Part shown: piece by piece, positions 46,389 to 55,735 of the stretch
Layout of the letters: the number at the start of each line of letters is the position of its first letter
Numbering within the stretch: the first letter of the stretch is position 1
Origin: JAGTVG01 sp963699805
Lineage (GTDB): Bacteria; Bacteroidota; Bacteroidia; Cytophagales; Cyclobacteriaceae
Direction: 5' to 3'
NCBI GenBank assembly: GCA_963699805.1
Contig: CAVOVH010000005.1
Span: 124,001-188,000 of the forward strand
Length of the DNA stretch: 64,000 nucleotides
Program-made: the position numbers and the translations under genes
Notes under the pieces: model-generated
The model's database searches: none
Told to the model about the DNA's origin: nothing
The model's input: the letters and a program-made list of their open reading frames with translations, nothing else

Positions 46389-48812
46389 TTATTCATATCG
46401 TAGGGATTCAACCGGATTTCTCAGGGCTGCTCTAATAGAATGATACGCCACAGATAACAATGCAATGACCAAGGTGATACCTCCCCCTATCAGAAATGAT
46501 AATATCCCGATATTGGTTTTATAGGCAAAATTGTTGAGCCACCACGTTATGAGCATATAGGTTAACGGGATTGATAATACAAAGGAAATGCCAATCAGCT
46601 TCAGATATTCCAAAGATAATAATTGAATGATCCCAGGATTGGAAGCGCCCATTACCTTCCTGATTCCGATCTCCTTGGACCTTTGTTCGGCCATAAAGGT
46701 AGCCAGACCTAAAAGACCAAGACAGGCAACAAAAAGGGCCAGTGCCGTGAAAATTAAAAAGATCATACCCATTTGCTGATCTTGCCTGAATTTGGCATCA
46801 AAATCTGCATCGATAAATGAAAATTCAAAAGGTTGTCCTGGAGCAAATGCCTTCCATTTCGATTCTATCAATTTAATTTTCTCCTGAATATTTCCAGCCG
46901 TCAATCGAACAAGCATTTTATTGCCTGAGGTTCCATAAAAAATAAACAGAGAACTCATTTCCCTATGAAGCGACTGGAAATGAAAATCCCTAACCACTCC
47001 AATTACCTCCCGGATATCACTTTGACCTTCACGCCAATAGGTTTCAATTTTCTGTCCGATGGGATTTTCCCATCCGAGAAGTTTTGCCGTAGTTTCATTG
47101 ACTATTACGGCAGATGAATCGGAAGGGAAATCTTCAGAAAAGAACCTGCCTGCTGCCATTTCCAGTTCAAGCGTACCCGCATGGTCCATATCTACAACAC
47201 AATAGGTGCTAGGAAAATCTTCCTGCGACCCCCCCAGCGCTTTAAAGACCGTCGATTGGTTAAAGTCAGGTGGTGTATGGTTTGTAATGCTCGCGCTCGA
47301 AACATCATTGAGTTTTTTTAATTCTTCTCTAAAAGCAAGCTTATCTTTACCCAATCCTTCGATATTCTTCAATACCATCACATTCTCTTTATCAAATCCA
47401 AGATCCTTAGTTTGTACATATTTGAGCTGCTTGAATATAAGTAAAGTGCTGATGATCAGTGCGATAGACATGGTGAATTGAAAAAGCACAAAATAACTCC
47501 GGAAATTACTGCTTTTCACTCCTTTGCCGATTTTAGTCCGCAAGATATCAATCGGATTAAAGGAGGTAAGATAAATGGCCGGGTAACTACCTGCCAGGAA
47601 TCCAACTACCAGGATAATAATACCCATCCCGCCTATAAATTGTGGGATAAAAAGGTTTTTTATGGTGATGGTCTTATCAGAGATCATGTTAAATTCCCCT
47701 AAAAACATCCACAAAAGAAGAATTGCCATGAACATGGACAGGGCAGTCAGGATCAAGGACTCTGCCATAAACTGCCACATGAGTCTTTTCCTGGAAGCTC
47801 CCAGTGATTTTCTTACCCCCACCTCTTTAATCCTGTCCGTATACCGGGCAGTGGACAGGTTCATGAAATTGATACAGGCAATAATGATGATGAGTAATAC
47901 TATTGCGGACAAGAGGTATATAACCTGAATATTACCTGGTGGTTCCAGTTCGCTTTGTGTTTGAGGATATAGATGGATTCTGAGCATGGGTTGCAAATAA
48001 AATCCGTAAAGCCCTCCCTGGTCATAGAATTGTTGCAATGACATGCCCAGAACCTGTTGTACCTGGGGGCCAATATATTTTTCAACGAGACGAGGAAACT
48101 TCTCATCCACCTGATGATAGTCGGCCTGTTCGTTGAGTTTGATGTAATTCTGCAGATTGTTCCCCAGCCAGGAGGGATTATGGCTATAATCCCAGGATTC
48201 CATCGAAAGGATCACATTGTATTTAAAATGTGAATTGGTGGGGGTATCTTCTGCAATACCAGTGATCACATAGGTTTCATTCAGGCCCACATTTATTAGC
48301 CTTCCTAAAAACTGGCTATAATCACTGGTTTCTGCTCCGAAATATTTCAGGGCGGTGGTTTCGGTTAATATGATCGAATTGGGTTCTTTGAGTGCAGTAT
48401 TCGGATTCCCATGCAGTAATCTGAAACTGAAAAAATTAAAGAAATTTGAATCTGCCAGAAGGACCTTTTTCTCTGAATATGCCTGATCCCCGTAACGAAT
48501 GTTTATATCATTCCAGATGGTGATGCGGCAACCATCCAACACTTCCGGAATTTCCCTTTTAAGATCGGCCGATATGGGTGCAGAGGAATAACAGGTATTC
48601 ATATCCTTCCCGGCCAGTCTGGCCCGGGTATGGACCCTGTAAATTCCTTCAGCATCTTTATGAAAGGTATCGTACGAGAATTCATCTGCAATATACAAGA
48701 CAATCAATAGACTGGCTGCCAGACCTATGGAGAGCCCTGTGATGTTGATAAATGTATAAAATTTTCGGCGTACTAGATTACGGAAGGTAATTTTCAGATA
48801 GTTTCGCAACAT
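46389..48812 (-). CDS. MacB/FtsX-like ABC transporter permease
   Basis: An 807-residue inner-membrane protein. It has an N-terminal membrane anchor (INITGLSIGLAASLLIVLYI), a first periplasmic MacB_PCD domain, an FtsX core with three segments including the RTDRIKEVGVRKSLGASRKRL-like motif (TDRIKEVGVRKSLGAS), a second periplasmic domain, and a last FtsX core with EQRSKEIGIRKVMGASNPGI. This double layout is typical of the many Bacteroidota permeases that may export or sense peptides. No ATPase gene is adjacent. Confidence 0.9.
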   Translation of the reverse strand: MLRNYLKITFRNLVRRKFYTFINITGLSIGLAASLLIVLYIADEFSYDTFHKDAEGIYRVHTRARLAGKDMNTCYSSAPISADLKREIPEVLDGCRITIWNDINIRYGDQAYSEKKVLLADSNFFNFFSFRLLHGNPNTALKEPNSIILTETTALKYFGAETSDYSQFLGRLINVGLNETYVITGIAEDTPTNSHFKYNVILSMESWDYSHNPSWLGNNLQNYIKLNEQADYHQVDEKFPRLVEKYIGPQVQQVLGMSLQQFYDQGGLYGFYLQPMLRIHLYPQTQSELEPPGNIQVIYLLSAIVLLIIIIACINFMNLSTARYTDRIKEVGVRKSLGASRKRLMWQFMAESLILTALSMFMAILLLWMFLGEFNMISDKTITIKNLFIPQFIGGMGIIILVVGFLAGSYPAIYLTSFNPIDILRTKIGKGVKSSNFRSYFVLFQFTMSIALIISTLLIFKQLKYVQTKDLGFDKENVMVLKNIEGLGKDKLAFREELKKLNDVSSASITNHTPPDFNQSTVFKALGGSQEDFPSTYCVVDMDHAGTLELEMAAGRFFSEDFPSDSSAVIVNETTAKLLGWENPIGQKIETYWREGQSDIREVIGVVRDFHFQSLHREMSSLFIFYGTSGNKMLVRLTAGNIQEKIKLIESKWKAFAPGQPFEFSFIDADFDAKFRQDQQMGMIFLIFTALALFVACLGLLGLATFMAEQRSKEIGIRKVMGASNPGIIQLLSLEYLKLIGISFVLSIPLTYMLITWWLNNFAYKTNIGILSFLIGGGITLVIALLSVAYHSIRAALRNPVESLRYE

Positions 48813-49149
48813 GGTTAAAAAAATTAGTTTCTGACCTATATTGGTTTAGATAGGGATAGAAAAGTTTTGGTTACATTCCTGACAGATTTATTGCGGAATC
48901 TGTATCAAAAATATATAGGATTGAATCCTGATGGGTGCTATTGTAAAATTGTCCACCCAGATAGGGATAAATATCTGGTAACTGAATAAGCATTCCCATG
49001 AAAATCATATAGTTTCCGACGATCATACAATGGGATGATACTGAGATTCATTGAGATAAAATTAATCTCAAATCGATGGATGTACAATAGGCCAATTCAT
49101 CAATTGAATAATTGAAAGTGAAGTTGTACAGCTGAATGGGGATTTTTAA
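48813..49149. other. Gene-free spacer with a small inverted repeat
   Basis: There are 337 bases upstream of the permease gene and downstream of the nucleoside hydrolase gene. TTGAGAT (49051-49057) and ATCTCAA (49065-49071) form a perfect 7-bp stem with a 7-base loop. I see nothing else. Confidence 0.4.
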
Positions 49150-50109
49150 TTAACGGATACGGGCCTCCCTTCCTAAATTCTGCGTCAACAACCGCTCCAT
49201 GACCCGCTCCAGGAATTCATCCTTCTGAATGGACATGCCAATCCTGCCATTGAGTTCCCTGCTCTCATCGATCACCGTGTAACCCCCTTCAATCACTTTT
49301 ACATGGGCCGGCCGGGTGGTGTATAATTCAGGCCATAAAAACATGCCCACCGCTACCACGTCATGCAGGGTAGGATCCGGATGTGCATAAGATTCGTATC
49401 CCCATAATGTATATAATCCCATAAGAGCATTGGTGAGCGGGGATTGCCGCATTAAAAGTTTGTTACGATAGTTCTCATCCAATTTTACATAGGTGGTCAC
49501 ATCCAGCCCCGCAAAGGTAATATCCGCCCCACTGGCGACAAACTTCCTGGCGGCCTCCTCATCTCCACGCACATTCCATTCGGGACTGATGATCGGGCCG
49601 GTATCATATCCCATGTAAAAAGAACCAAACATGGAATAGACATGTTTGGCCAGTTTAAGTGCATCGGGATCCTTATTAAGCACATCCATCATATTAGGAA
49701 CAGGTCCCACCGTAAATAAAATCACCTCATTCGGATATTTTCTCAGATTCTCAATGATAAAATCAGCGGCATTCTGCTTGATCGGTTTTACCTTATCAAA
49801 TCCTTCCGCCCAGTGAAACTGGGAAGTGAAATAATCATTCGTTTTTCTCCCAACCACGACGGGGATATCCTCCCTTCCTGCTTCATACAACATCTTGCAG
49901 GCTACCCGGGCGCGTTTCGGAGTATCCCCCTGGTCCATCACGAAACCAAGTACCTCAAATTCCGGGCTGGCCAGGATCAGTGCAAAGGCAAAGGCATCAT
50001 CGATATCCCCTCCCAGGTCACAATCGAATATGATCTTCTGCGTGTCTTGTGCGAATGAATTAAAAGAAAAAATTAGGGATAAAAGTATAATCGCAAATTT
50101 TCTTTTCAT
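49150..50109 (-). CDS. Secreted inosine/uridine-type nucleoside hydrolase
   Basis: A 319-residue protein with a signal peptide (1-20). The calcium site DCDLGGDIDDAFA is at residues 29-41, a variant with two extra residues compared with DTDPGIDDA but common in Bacteroidota members. Other family features are VGPVPNMMDVL, the MGYDTGPIISPEWN segment and the late HDVVAVG motif. These enzymes split N-ribosidic bonds and may serve nucleoside scavenging in the periplasm. Confidence 0.9.
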   Translation of the reverse strand: MKRKFAIILLSLIFSFNSFAQDTQKIIFDCDLGGDIDDAFAFALILASPEFEVLGFVMDQGDTPKRARVACKMLYEAGREDIPVVVGRKTNDYFTSQFHWAEGFDKVKPIKQNAADFIIENLRKYPNEVILFTVGPVPNMMDVLNKDPDALKLAKHVYSMFGSFYMGYDTGPIISPEWNVRGDEEAARKFVASGADITFAGLDVTTYVKLDENYRNKLLMRQSPLTNALMGLYTLWGYESYAHPDPTLHDVVAVGMFLWPELYTTRPAHVKVIEGGYTVIDESRELNGRIGMSIQKDEFLERVMERLLTQNLGREARIR

Positions 50110-50252
50110 GATAATACGAAGTTTAGTCTATTTTGAATCAAGGAAATTAAGATACAAAACAAAAATGAAATAGAAGCTTTTTTATTTTACCGGCAGAAAA
50201 TTCTATGAAGATTTAACCGCAGAACGGATGATCCAGAAATCCAGTGAACTTC

Positions 50253-53200
50253 TCAGGACAGATGATTGCTGAAAATGATCAGCCGGTCGATCACCTTTTC
50301 CTTATCCTGCCAGTATTCTCTTGAAAATACGCCCCTAAATTTCCAGTGCTTCATCGCCAGGGTAAAAGGATTGTATACATGCGCTTCTTTGGAGGACACA
50401 TTCTGAAAATACAGGTCATCGTCAGTCAATACGACTCCGAGATAGGCTTCATCTGTCTTCAGGGTGAGATCGGCAAAAGGCATTTCTTCGGATATTTTCA
50501 TTTTGAATTTCCTGTTCTGCTCCAGGTCATGCCTGATCCGGTTTTTCAGGTACCATCCTGCATAGGGTCTTGCCGGAGGTTTCAAGCTGGGTACGAATTC
50601 TCCCTTTGAAACCTTCATGGCATACTCCAGGTATTCTTTTAAAAACTTAATTCCTTCATTCTTTAAATGTTCCGTTTTCATCTGCTGAGGTAAAAAGCTG
50701 CAAACAACATAGACTCCCTCCCGGGCCCTGGTAACCGCTACATTCAAACGGTTCTCCCCCTTGATTACATTCAGACTACCAAATTGCATGGCCAGATTAC
50801 CCTTTTTGTCCGGGCCATGGGTCAATGAAAAAATGATGATATCCCTTTCATCTCCCTGAACATTTTCAATATTCTTAATAAAGAGACTTTTTGGCAGATG
50901 GATGTCTTCTTCCATGGATCGCTGCTCTGCAAGGTCCATCAGGAGATCCTGCTGCCTGGCATTAAAAGCAACTACACCTATGCCTTTTTTCGGATTTTGT
51001 TTGATAAGCCTGAAGACAAGATCGACCACATGTTCAGCTTCAATCTCATTCCTGTTATTCTCCCAGATCCCATCCACCTTTTGAAACCGTATCGCCGGTT
51101 CATTTAAATTGAGTAATTTTCTGTCCGGTAAAAGGGTCAGATTGCCTTCGTAAAAATGCTGATTGGAGAAATCGATCAGATCGAGCGATTTGGAACGGTA
51201 ATGCCCCCTCAACTGTACCTGCATCAGATATTGATTGGCGAGGTCCAGCAGGGAATCGACTTCAAGTTCGGGGACATCGTCAGATTCATCATTCCACCTT
51301 ACTTTATAAAGGTCGAAAGGACTCAACTGGTTAGCATCTCCAGCAATGACCACCTGTTTTCCCCTGTACATAGCCGGGATTCCCCGCTCGACAAAACACT
51401 GGGAGGCTTCATCAAAAATCACCAAGTCAAATATTTTTTCCATGGGGAATATGGCAGAGGCTGATTCCGGAGAGGTCATCCAGCAGGGGATCAAATTAAA
51501 AAGTTCATCGCCAAATTGACTGATCAACCTTCTGATCGGCCATATCTTCCTCTTTTTAGTCACCTGATGGGTTAGATCCCGGTAAGTAGTCATGTTCTGA
51601 AGCCGATTGTATTCAACTCCCTGATAGGTTCTTTCCCTGGACCGCATTAACACAATCTCCCTACTGATCTTTAATTTCTCCTTGACAGCCTGTTGAAGCT
51701 CCTTGATCAAAGGATCAATTTTAATCGACGAGACCGTCCGGAGTACCGGATATTTGGTCTCAATATGCTCGATCCAGGTCAGGCGGAGACTGTTTTCAAA
51801 TATCCGGATGATCTCATTTTCATCATACTGATCCAGTATTTCATCCAGCTTGGATATCACAGACTTTTCATGGTCAAAAAGATCATGTTTCAGTTTATCA
51901 AAATCACATAGATCATCAAAATCTCTTTTAAGCGTATCTGCCAACCGGGATTTCCCGAATTTCCCATTCAGCATATCCTGCACCTGATTAGGTAATAAAT
52001 AGGTTTCCCAGGTAAGCTTTTTCCCCGGAATGGCCTCCAGAATGCGGATCAAATGATTGGCTGATTTCTTAAATTCAGGATATTCCATTTGAGCAGCATT
52101 AAAATAATCAGGGAAATTCCTCGCTTTCATAAAGATATCCTTTGCCTGAACCGCCTTTTTGACCGAATTAAACCAGTTCAGGATCGGGCCCAGCTCCGGA
52201 TTTGTCGGAAGATCCAGAATCCAGTCATTCCCTTTCAATTTGGTCATGTTATGTTCAAAATTAAGACGGTTATCCAACCTCCTGGTCAGAATCTGCAGAT
52301 CTTTCTTTCTGGGTTTCAAGTGATTTTTATCCAGAATCTGACGGATCCATGGCCGGTCCTTTGAAAAGATCAACCAACGGATCCATTTGAAAAGATTTCT
52401 CCTTGCCTGGAACATCCGATGCAGGGAATTCTGTAATTTACCCAACTCGTCGATCCTCAGATTATTCTCAATCCCATCCTCTTCAAAACAACGGCTGATA
52501 TTCTTCTCTAGGTTGCTCAGGTATAGATGATCGGCCTCTATCGGGTTTATGGAAAGGATAAATTGAAAATTCCTGTATACATCCACATCTTCCAGCATTT
52601 CAAGCATGGTCTCTATATCCTTCTGGTTTTTCAGTATCATCTCCCCTTCATAAAAAGTGATCTTTGCATTGATCATCGACAGGGTTTCCTGGTCCATCCA
52701 ATCTTTAAAGGCGGGCAGATCATCTATTATCTTCAATATTTCCTTTAAATCTGACAAGGTAAAATCCTTGAAATTTTTCCGCACCCGCCAGGGATAACCT
52801 TCCTTCAGGAATTTTTTTGCATACAATACATAATACCTGAGTTTATTGATAAAAGGCTGGAGATCATCCATTTTAAAAAAATTATACTCCTGCCTGAGGC
52901 TGATACTGGGCCGGCTCAGATCCGAGGTCAGGTACAGCTCCTTGACCGAAAGCCCACATTCATTTTCATCAAATAATGCATATTTCAATTCCTCCAGCTC
53001 TTCTGTGAGCCGGTCGATCTGACGGCTGGACTGCACGAATCTCCGCTCCAACTGTATGGCATCAAGGGAGTTGTTCTTGAGCTTGTATCCATACAATTTT
53101 TCGGTCTGGGAATGGATCTGTTCATAGATCTGTTTCCTGTCATTCTTAAAATCGTGTACCAGGGCGGCAAAATCTGATATTTCTTCCTGCTTTAATCTTT

Positions 53201-54281
53201 CATATACCACATCCAGGGCTACACGTTTCTGGCAGACAAGTAAGACGCGCTTACCCCGTGCGATGAAATCACTGATCAGATTACAGATCAGCTGAGATTT
53301 TCCGGTCCCTGGAGGACCCTGAACCACAATTGAATTACCCTTCTTTACAGCCTTCAGGGCGTTTTCCTGGAAAGCATCCATTTTAAACGAGGTAAAGGTC
53401 TGTTCTTCCTTTATCTTGTTCAGAAAATAAAAAAATGAGAGATGTTTGATCTCTGCTGCAGTCTGTTCGGAAAATGATCTTTCAGCAAAAAAATCCTCCA
53501 TATTTTTATAGGGACCTTCCCGGATCAATTGAACATAATCCGGTACCAGATAGGATCCTGCCTGGGGAAATATCCCCAGAACCGCCTCGGGGAACAGCTT
53601 TAATTCACCATTTTTCTGTTTTTCTTCGAACTCTTCTTTTCTGATATTCCTGAATGGGATCAGCTGGTCAATAAATATTTCAGGATTGAAATTAACCTCC
53701 ATGGGGCTTTTTTTCAAAAGATTGTACAGTGCAGTTCTGAAGGCCTTACTGTCCCGATCAAAATCATCGAAAACCCGCTCAATTAAATCTTCATCGAGCT
53801 CCACCTGATTATAATAGGCATATGCCAGGAGTAATGTCTTATTAAACGTAAAGTTAACATCCGTTCTGATTTGGAGGTACCACGTATTCTCTTTCAATAC
53901 AAGCTCTACAGGAAAGAATAATAACGGACCCCTGACAGGTGTTCCATCCATAAATTTCCCCTGTAAAAAGGGCCATCCCACATGCAGATCCTTGCTTCCC
54001 CTTTCTTCAAAAATAAATTTTTCGATCCTTTGAATTTTTTTGAGTCGCCGGCTTGCATCATTGCTGCGGGTGTCCCTGGGATCCACCTGGGAACAAAGTT
54101 TAATAGATGATCTGCCTGCGATCAACTGATGGATGATTTGAAAGGAAGGTTCTTTAACAAGAAAATCAAATTCATGTAAATCAATGAATTGTTCGGCAAA
54201 GATCTTCAATAGCAGCAGCGACCGGTTATTGCCGGAAAGATTGGTCAGCCGACGGAGATACGTTTGCAGGATCTTCTCCAT
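50253..54281 (-). CDS. Large DUF4011-type superfamily 1 helicase with nuclease-like C-terminus
   Basis: A 1342-residue protein. The N-terminal 280 residues resemble DUF4011 (LTNLSGNNRSLLLLK; GPLLFFPVELVL; NFTFNKTLLLAYAYY). The helicase core has Walker A GPPGTGKSQ at 322-330, Walker B FDLVIFDEASQ, and VQGDERDIIIFSLTH and LNVAVTRAREGV as late motifs, all of the Upf1/Dna2 type. A long coiled-coil-like insert separates the two halves. The last 100 residues resemble the endonuclease-like domain at the end of related helicases (ADLTL, GVVLTDDDLY, FRGVFSREYWQDKEKVIDRL), but a clear catalytic Glu/Lys pair is missing. The role is unknown; relatives include both housekeeping and defence proteins. It stands alone, with no toxin, methylase or sensor gene next to it. 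Confidence 0.85.
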   Translation of the reverse strand: MEKILQTYLRRLTNLSGNNRSLLLLKIFAEQFIDLHEFDFLVKEPSFQIIHQLIAGRSSIKLCSQVDPRDTRSNDASRRLKKIQRIEKFIFEERGSKDLHVGWPFLQGKFMDGTPVRGPLLFFPVELVLKENTWYLQIRTDVNFTFNKTLLLAYAYYNQVELDEDLIERVFDDFDRDSKAFRTALYNLLKKSPMEVNFNPEIFIDQLIPFRNIRKEEFEEKQKNGELKLFPEAVLGIFPQAGSYLVPDYVQLIREGPYKNMEDFFAERSFSEQTAAEIKHLSFFYFLNKIKEEQTFTSFKMDAFQENALKAVKKGNSIVVQGPPGTGKSQLICNLISDFIARGKRVLLVCQKRVALDVVYERLKQEEISDFAALVHDFKNDRKQIYEQIHSQTEKLYGYKLKNNSLDAIQLERRFVQSSRQIDRLTEELEELKYALFDENECGLSVKELYLTSDLSRPSISLRQEYNFFKMDDLQPFINKLRYYVLYAKKFLKEGYPWRVRKNFKDFTLSDLKEILKIIDDLPAFKDWMDQETLSMINAKITFYEGEMILKNQKDIETMLEMLEDVDVYRNFQFILSINPIEADHLYLSNLEKNISRCFEEDGIENNLRIDELGKLQNSLHRMFQARRNLFKWIRWLIFSKDRPWIRQILDKNHLKPRKKDLQILTRRLDNRLNFEHNMTKLKGNDWILDLPTNPELGPILNWFNSVKKAVQAKDIFMKARNFPDYFNAAQMEYPEFKKSANHLIRILEAIPGKKLTWETYLLPNQVQDMLNGKFGKSRLADTLKRDFDDLCDFDKLKHDLFDHEKSVISKLDEILDQYDENEIIRIFENSLRLTWIEHIETKYPVLRTVSSIKIDPLIKELQQAVKEKLKISREIVLMRSRERTYQGVEYNRLQNMTTYRDLTHQVTKKRKIWPIRRLISQFGDELFNLIPCWMTSPESASAIFPMEKIFDLVIFDEASQCFVERGIPAMYRGKQVVIAGDANQLSPFDLYKVRWNDESDDVPELEVDSLLDLANQYLMQVQLRGHYRSKSLDLIDFSNQHFYEGNLTLLPDRKLLNLNEPAIRFQKVDGIWENNRNEIEAEHVVDLVFRLIKQNPKKGIGVVAFNARQQDLLMDLAEQRSMEEDIHLPKSLFIKNIENVQGDERDIIIFSLTHGPDKKGNLAMQFGSLNVIKGENRLNVAVTRAREGVYVVCSFLPQQMKTEHLKNEGIKFLKEYLEYAMKVSKGEFVPSLKPPARPYAGWYLKNRIRHDLEQNRKFKMKISEEMPFADLTLKTDEAYLGVVLTDDDLYFQNVSSKEAHVYNPFTLAMKHWKFRGVFSREYWQDKEKVIDRLIIFSNHLS

Positions 54282-54650
54282 TCAGGTCATGTTTACCTGC
54301 AATAAAAACGAGAATTCATACGGTAAATTTAGATAGATATTCAACGTTCGATATTCCCTGCCAGTATTTTTTTGCATACATTCCATTGCGTAATTCAAAA
54401 TCGTGCTGTCAGGCTTCAAGGCAAGAATTATATTTAAATAGATCTTCTTCTCTCGCAAATACACAAAAACCCGGGGAAAACAACAAACAGATCCATCATT
54501 ATTCTCACATGGATAAGTTCTGCAACCAAAGTCAACTTATTTTAATTTCATTCCTTCATAAAGTCAATGGAGGAAGCCATGGAAGGCAGGGCCTTAATGT
54601 TATATTTTTCTGACAATACAAATTAATTAATAATTGATGAATATTCTGGG
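54282..54650. other. Gene-free spacer upstream of the helicase gene
   Basis: There are 369 AT-rich bases between the helicase gene and the helix-hairpin-helix gene. No RNA gene, strong hairpin or convincing open frame is seen. Confidence 0.4.
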
Positions 54651-55583
54651 CTAAAACTCTAAATAGGGGACCATCTTTTTTCTGAGACTGTCCGATATGC
54701 CCAGTCTCTTCACAAAATCATCCGCATCCAGGTAGGGACCCTCCATCGATCTGGTTTTTAAGATACGGTTGGCCAGATCGGAAGAAATATAGGGGTGTTT
54801 CACCAACTCCCGCCATTCTAAAAAATTGATCCGGATCTTCTCCGGTTTAAAAAGTGAATCCACGTAAACCACCTGTTTAACATTTGATAAAGTTTCATCC
54901 TTCAGGCCAAACACTTCATTCAGTTGTTCCGTTTTAATATATCCTCCCAACAAATCCCTGTATTTGATGATCCTTTTCGAAAAAACCGGACCAACTCCTT
55001 GGATCGATACCAGTTGTGATGTATCCGTCTGGTTCAGGTCCAATCGTGGAGGAAGTAATTCCCACGGGGCTTCAGCATCCTCCCTGGTTGCCATCTTCTC
55101 TATTTTTTTCAAGTCGGGCATTGTTTTTTCAGCCTCCGGGATCTGAATATAGGAACTTACCCGGTTGTATAATGTTTCAGAAAAATCATATATCTTCAAT
55201 AGATCCCTGGATTGACGAAAATTTCCTCCCTTATTCCGGTAACTGATAATCCTTCTGGACAGGATCGTATCGAAGCCCATATCGATCATTTGTGAAAAAG
55301 AAACATCATTCGGATCAAAATATATATAAGAGATTGATGGAACTTCCTGAAGACTATCGTCCGATAAGACCCCTTCTGAGGATAACTGGAGAATTTGTGA
55401 AACACTGTCTAACAAAGTCAGATCCTTCCGGTAGTTCTGATACCCTCCCTTCCCAAATTGGCGGTAGATCTGGGGAGAAATTAAAAGAACGATCATTAAA
55501 AGGATCATTAAGATCAATCCATTGGCTTCAGTACGGGAAATCCCGAAATATTTCCGGATGTTTTTTTGTAGCTGGTTAAACAT
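54651..55583 (-). CDS. Helix-hairpin-helix membrane protein (ComEA-like repeats)
   Basis: A 310-residue protein with one N-terminal membrane segment (about 22-40) and then repeated helix-hairpin-helix motifs: FSQMIDMGFDTILSRRIISYRNKGG, LVSIQGVGPVFSKRIIKYRDLLG, and ISSDLANRILKTR. The repeats point to DNA binding outside the cytoplasm, as in ComEA, but similar Bacteroidota proteins have no proven role. It lies just downstream of the transporter small-subunit gene on the same strand. Confidence 0.8.
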   Translation of the reverse strand: MFNQLQKNIRKYFGISRTEANGLILMILLMIVLLISPQIYRQFGKGGYQNYRKDLTLLDSVSQILQLSSEGVLSDDSLQEVPSISYIYFDPNDVSFSQMIDMGFDTILSRRIISYRNKGGNFRQSRDLLKIYDFSETLYNRVSSYIQIPEAEKTMPDLKKIEKMATREDAEAPWELLPPRLDLNQTDTSQLVSIQGVGPVFSKRIIKYRDLLGGYIKTEQLNEVFGLKDETLSNVKQVVYVDSLFKPEKIRINFLEWRELVKHPYISSDLANRILKTRSMEGPYLDADDFVKRLGISDSLRKKMVPYLEF

Positions 55584-55596
55584 AACGTCATCATTT

Positions 55597-55731
55597 CTAG
55601 GGTTCTTCTTTGGGTACCGTTCCAGGATCTTTCCCTGGAGGTGTTCTGAGCACTTTTAAAAAAAAGTAGGCTGTTACCAGGGTGACTGATAACTGAACGA
55701 TGATCATGGTCAATATAGCTCCGGTGGTCAT
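55597..55731 (-). CDS. MetS-like small membrane subunit of an NSS transporter
   Basis: A 44-residue protein, starting MTTGAILTMIIVQLSVT, with one membrane segment (about 5-26) and a polar Pro/Lys-rich tail. It starts 4 bases after the stop of the sodium symporter gene on the same strand, so the two are translationally coupled. MetS-type small subunits of similar size and form sit beside NSS transporters in other bacteria, and MetS is needed for methionine uptake in Corynebacterium. Homology is inferred from size, form and position, not from a strong sequence match. Confidence 0.7.
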   Translation of the reverse strand: MTTGAILTMIIVQLSVTLVTAYFFLKVLRTPPGKDPGTVPKEEP

Positions 55732-55735
55732 GGTA

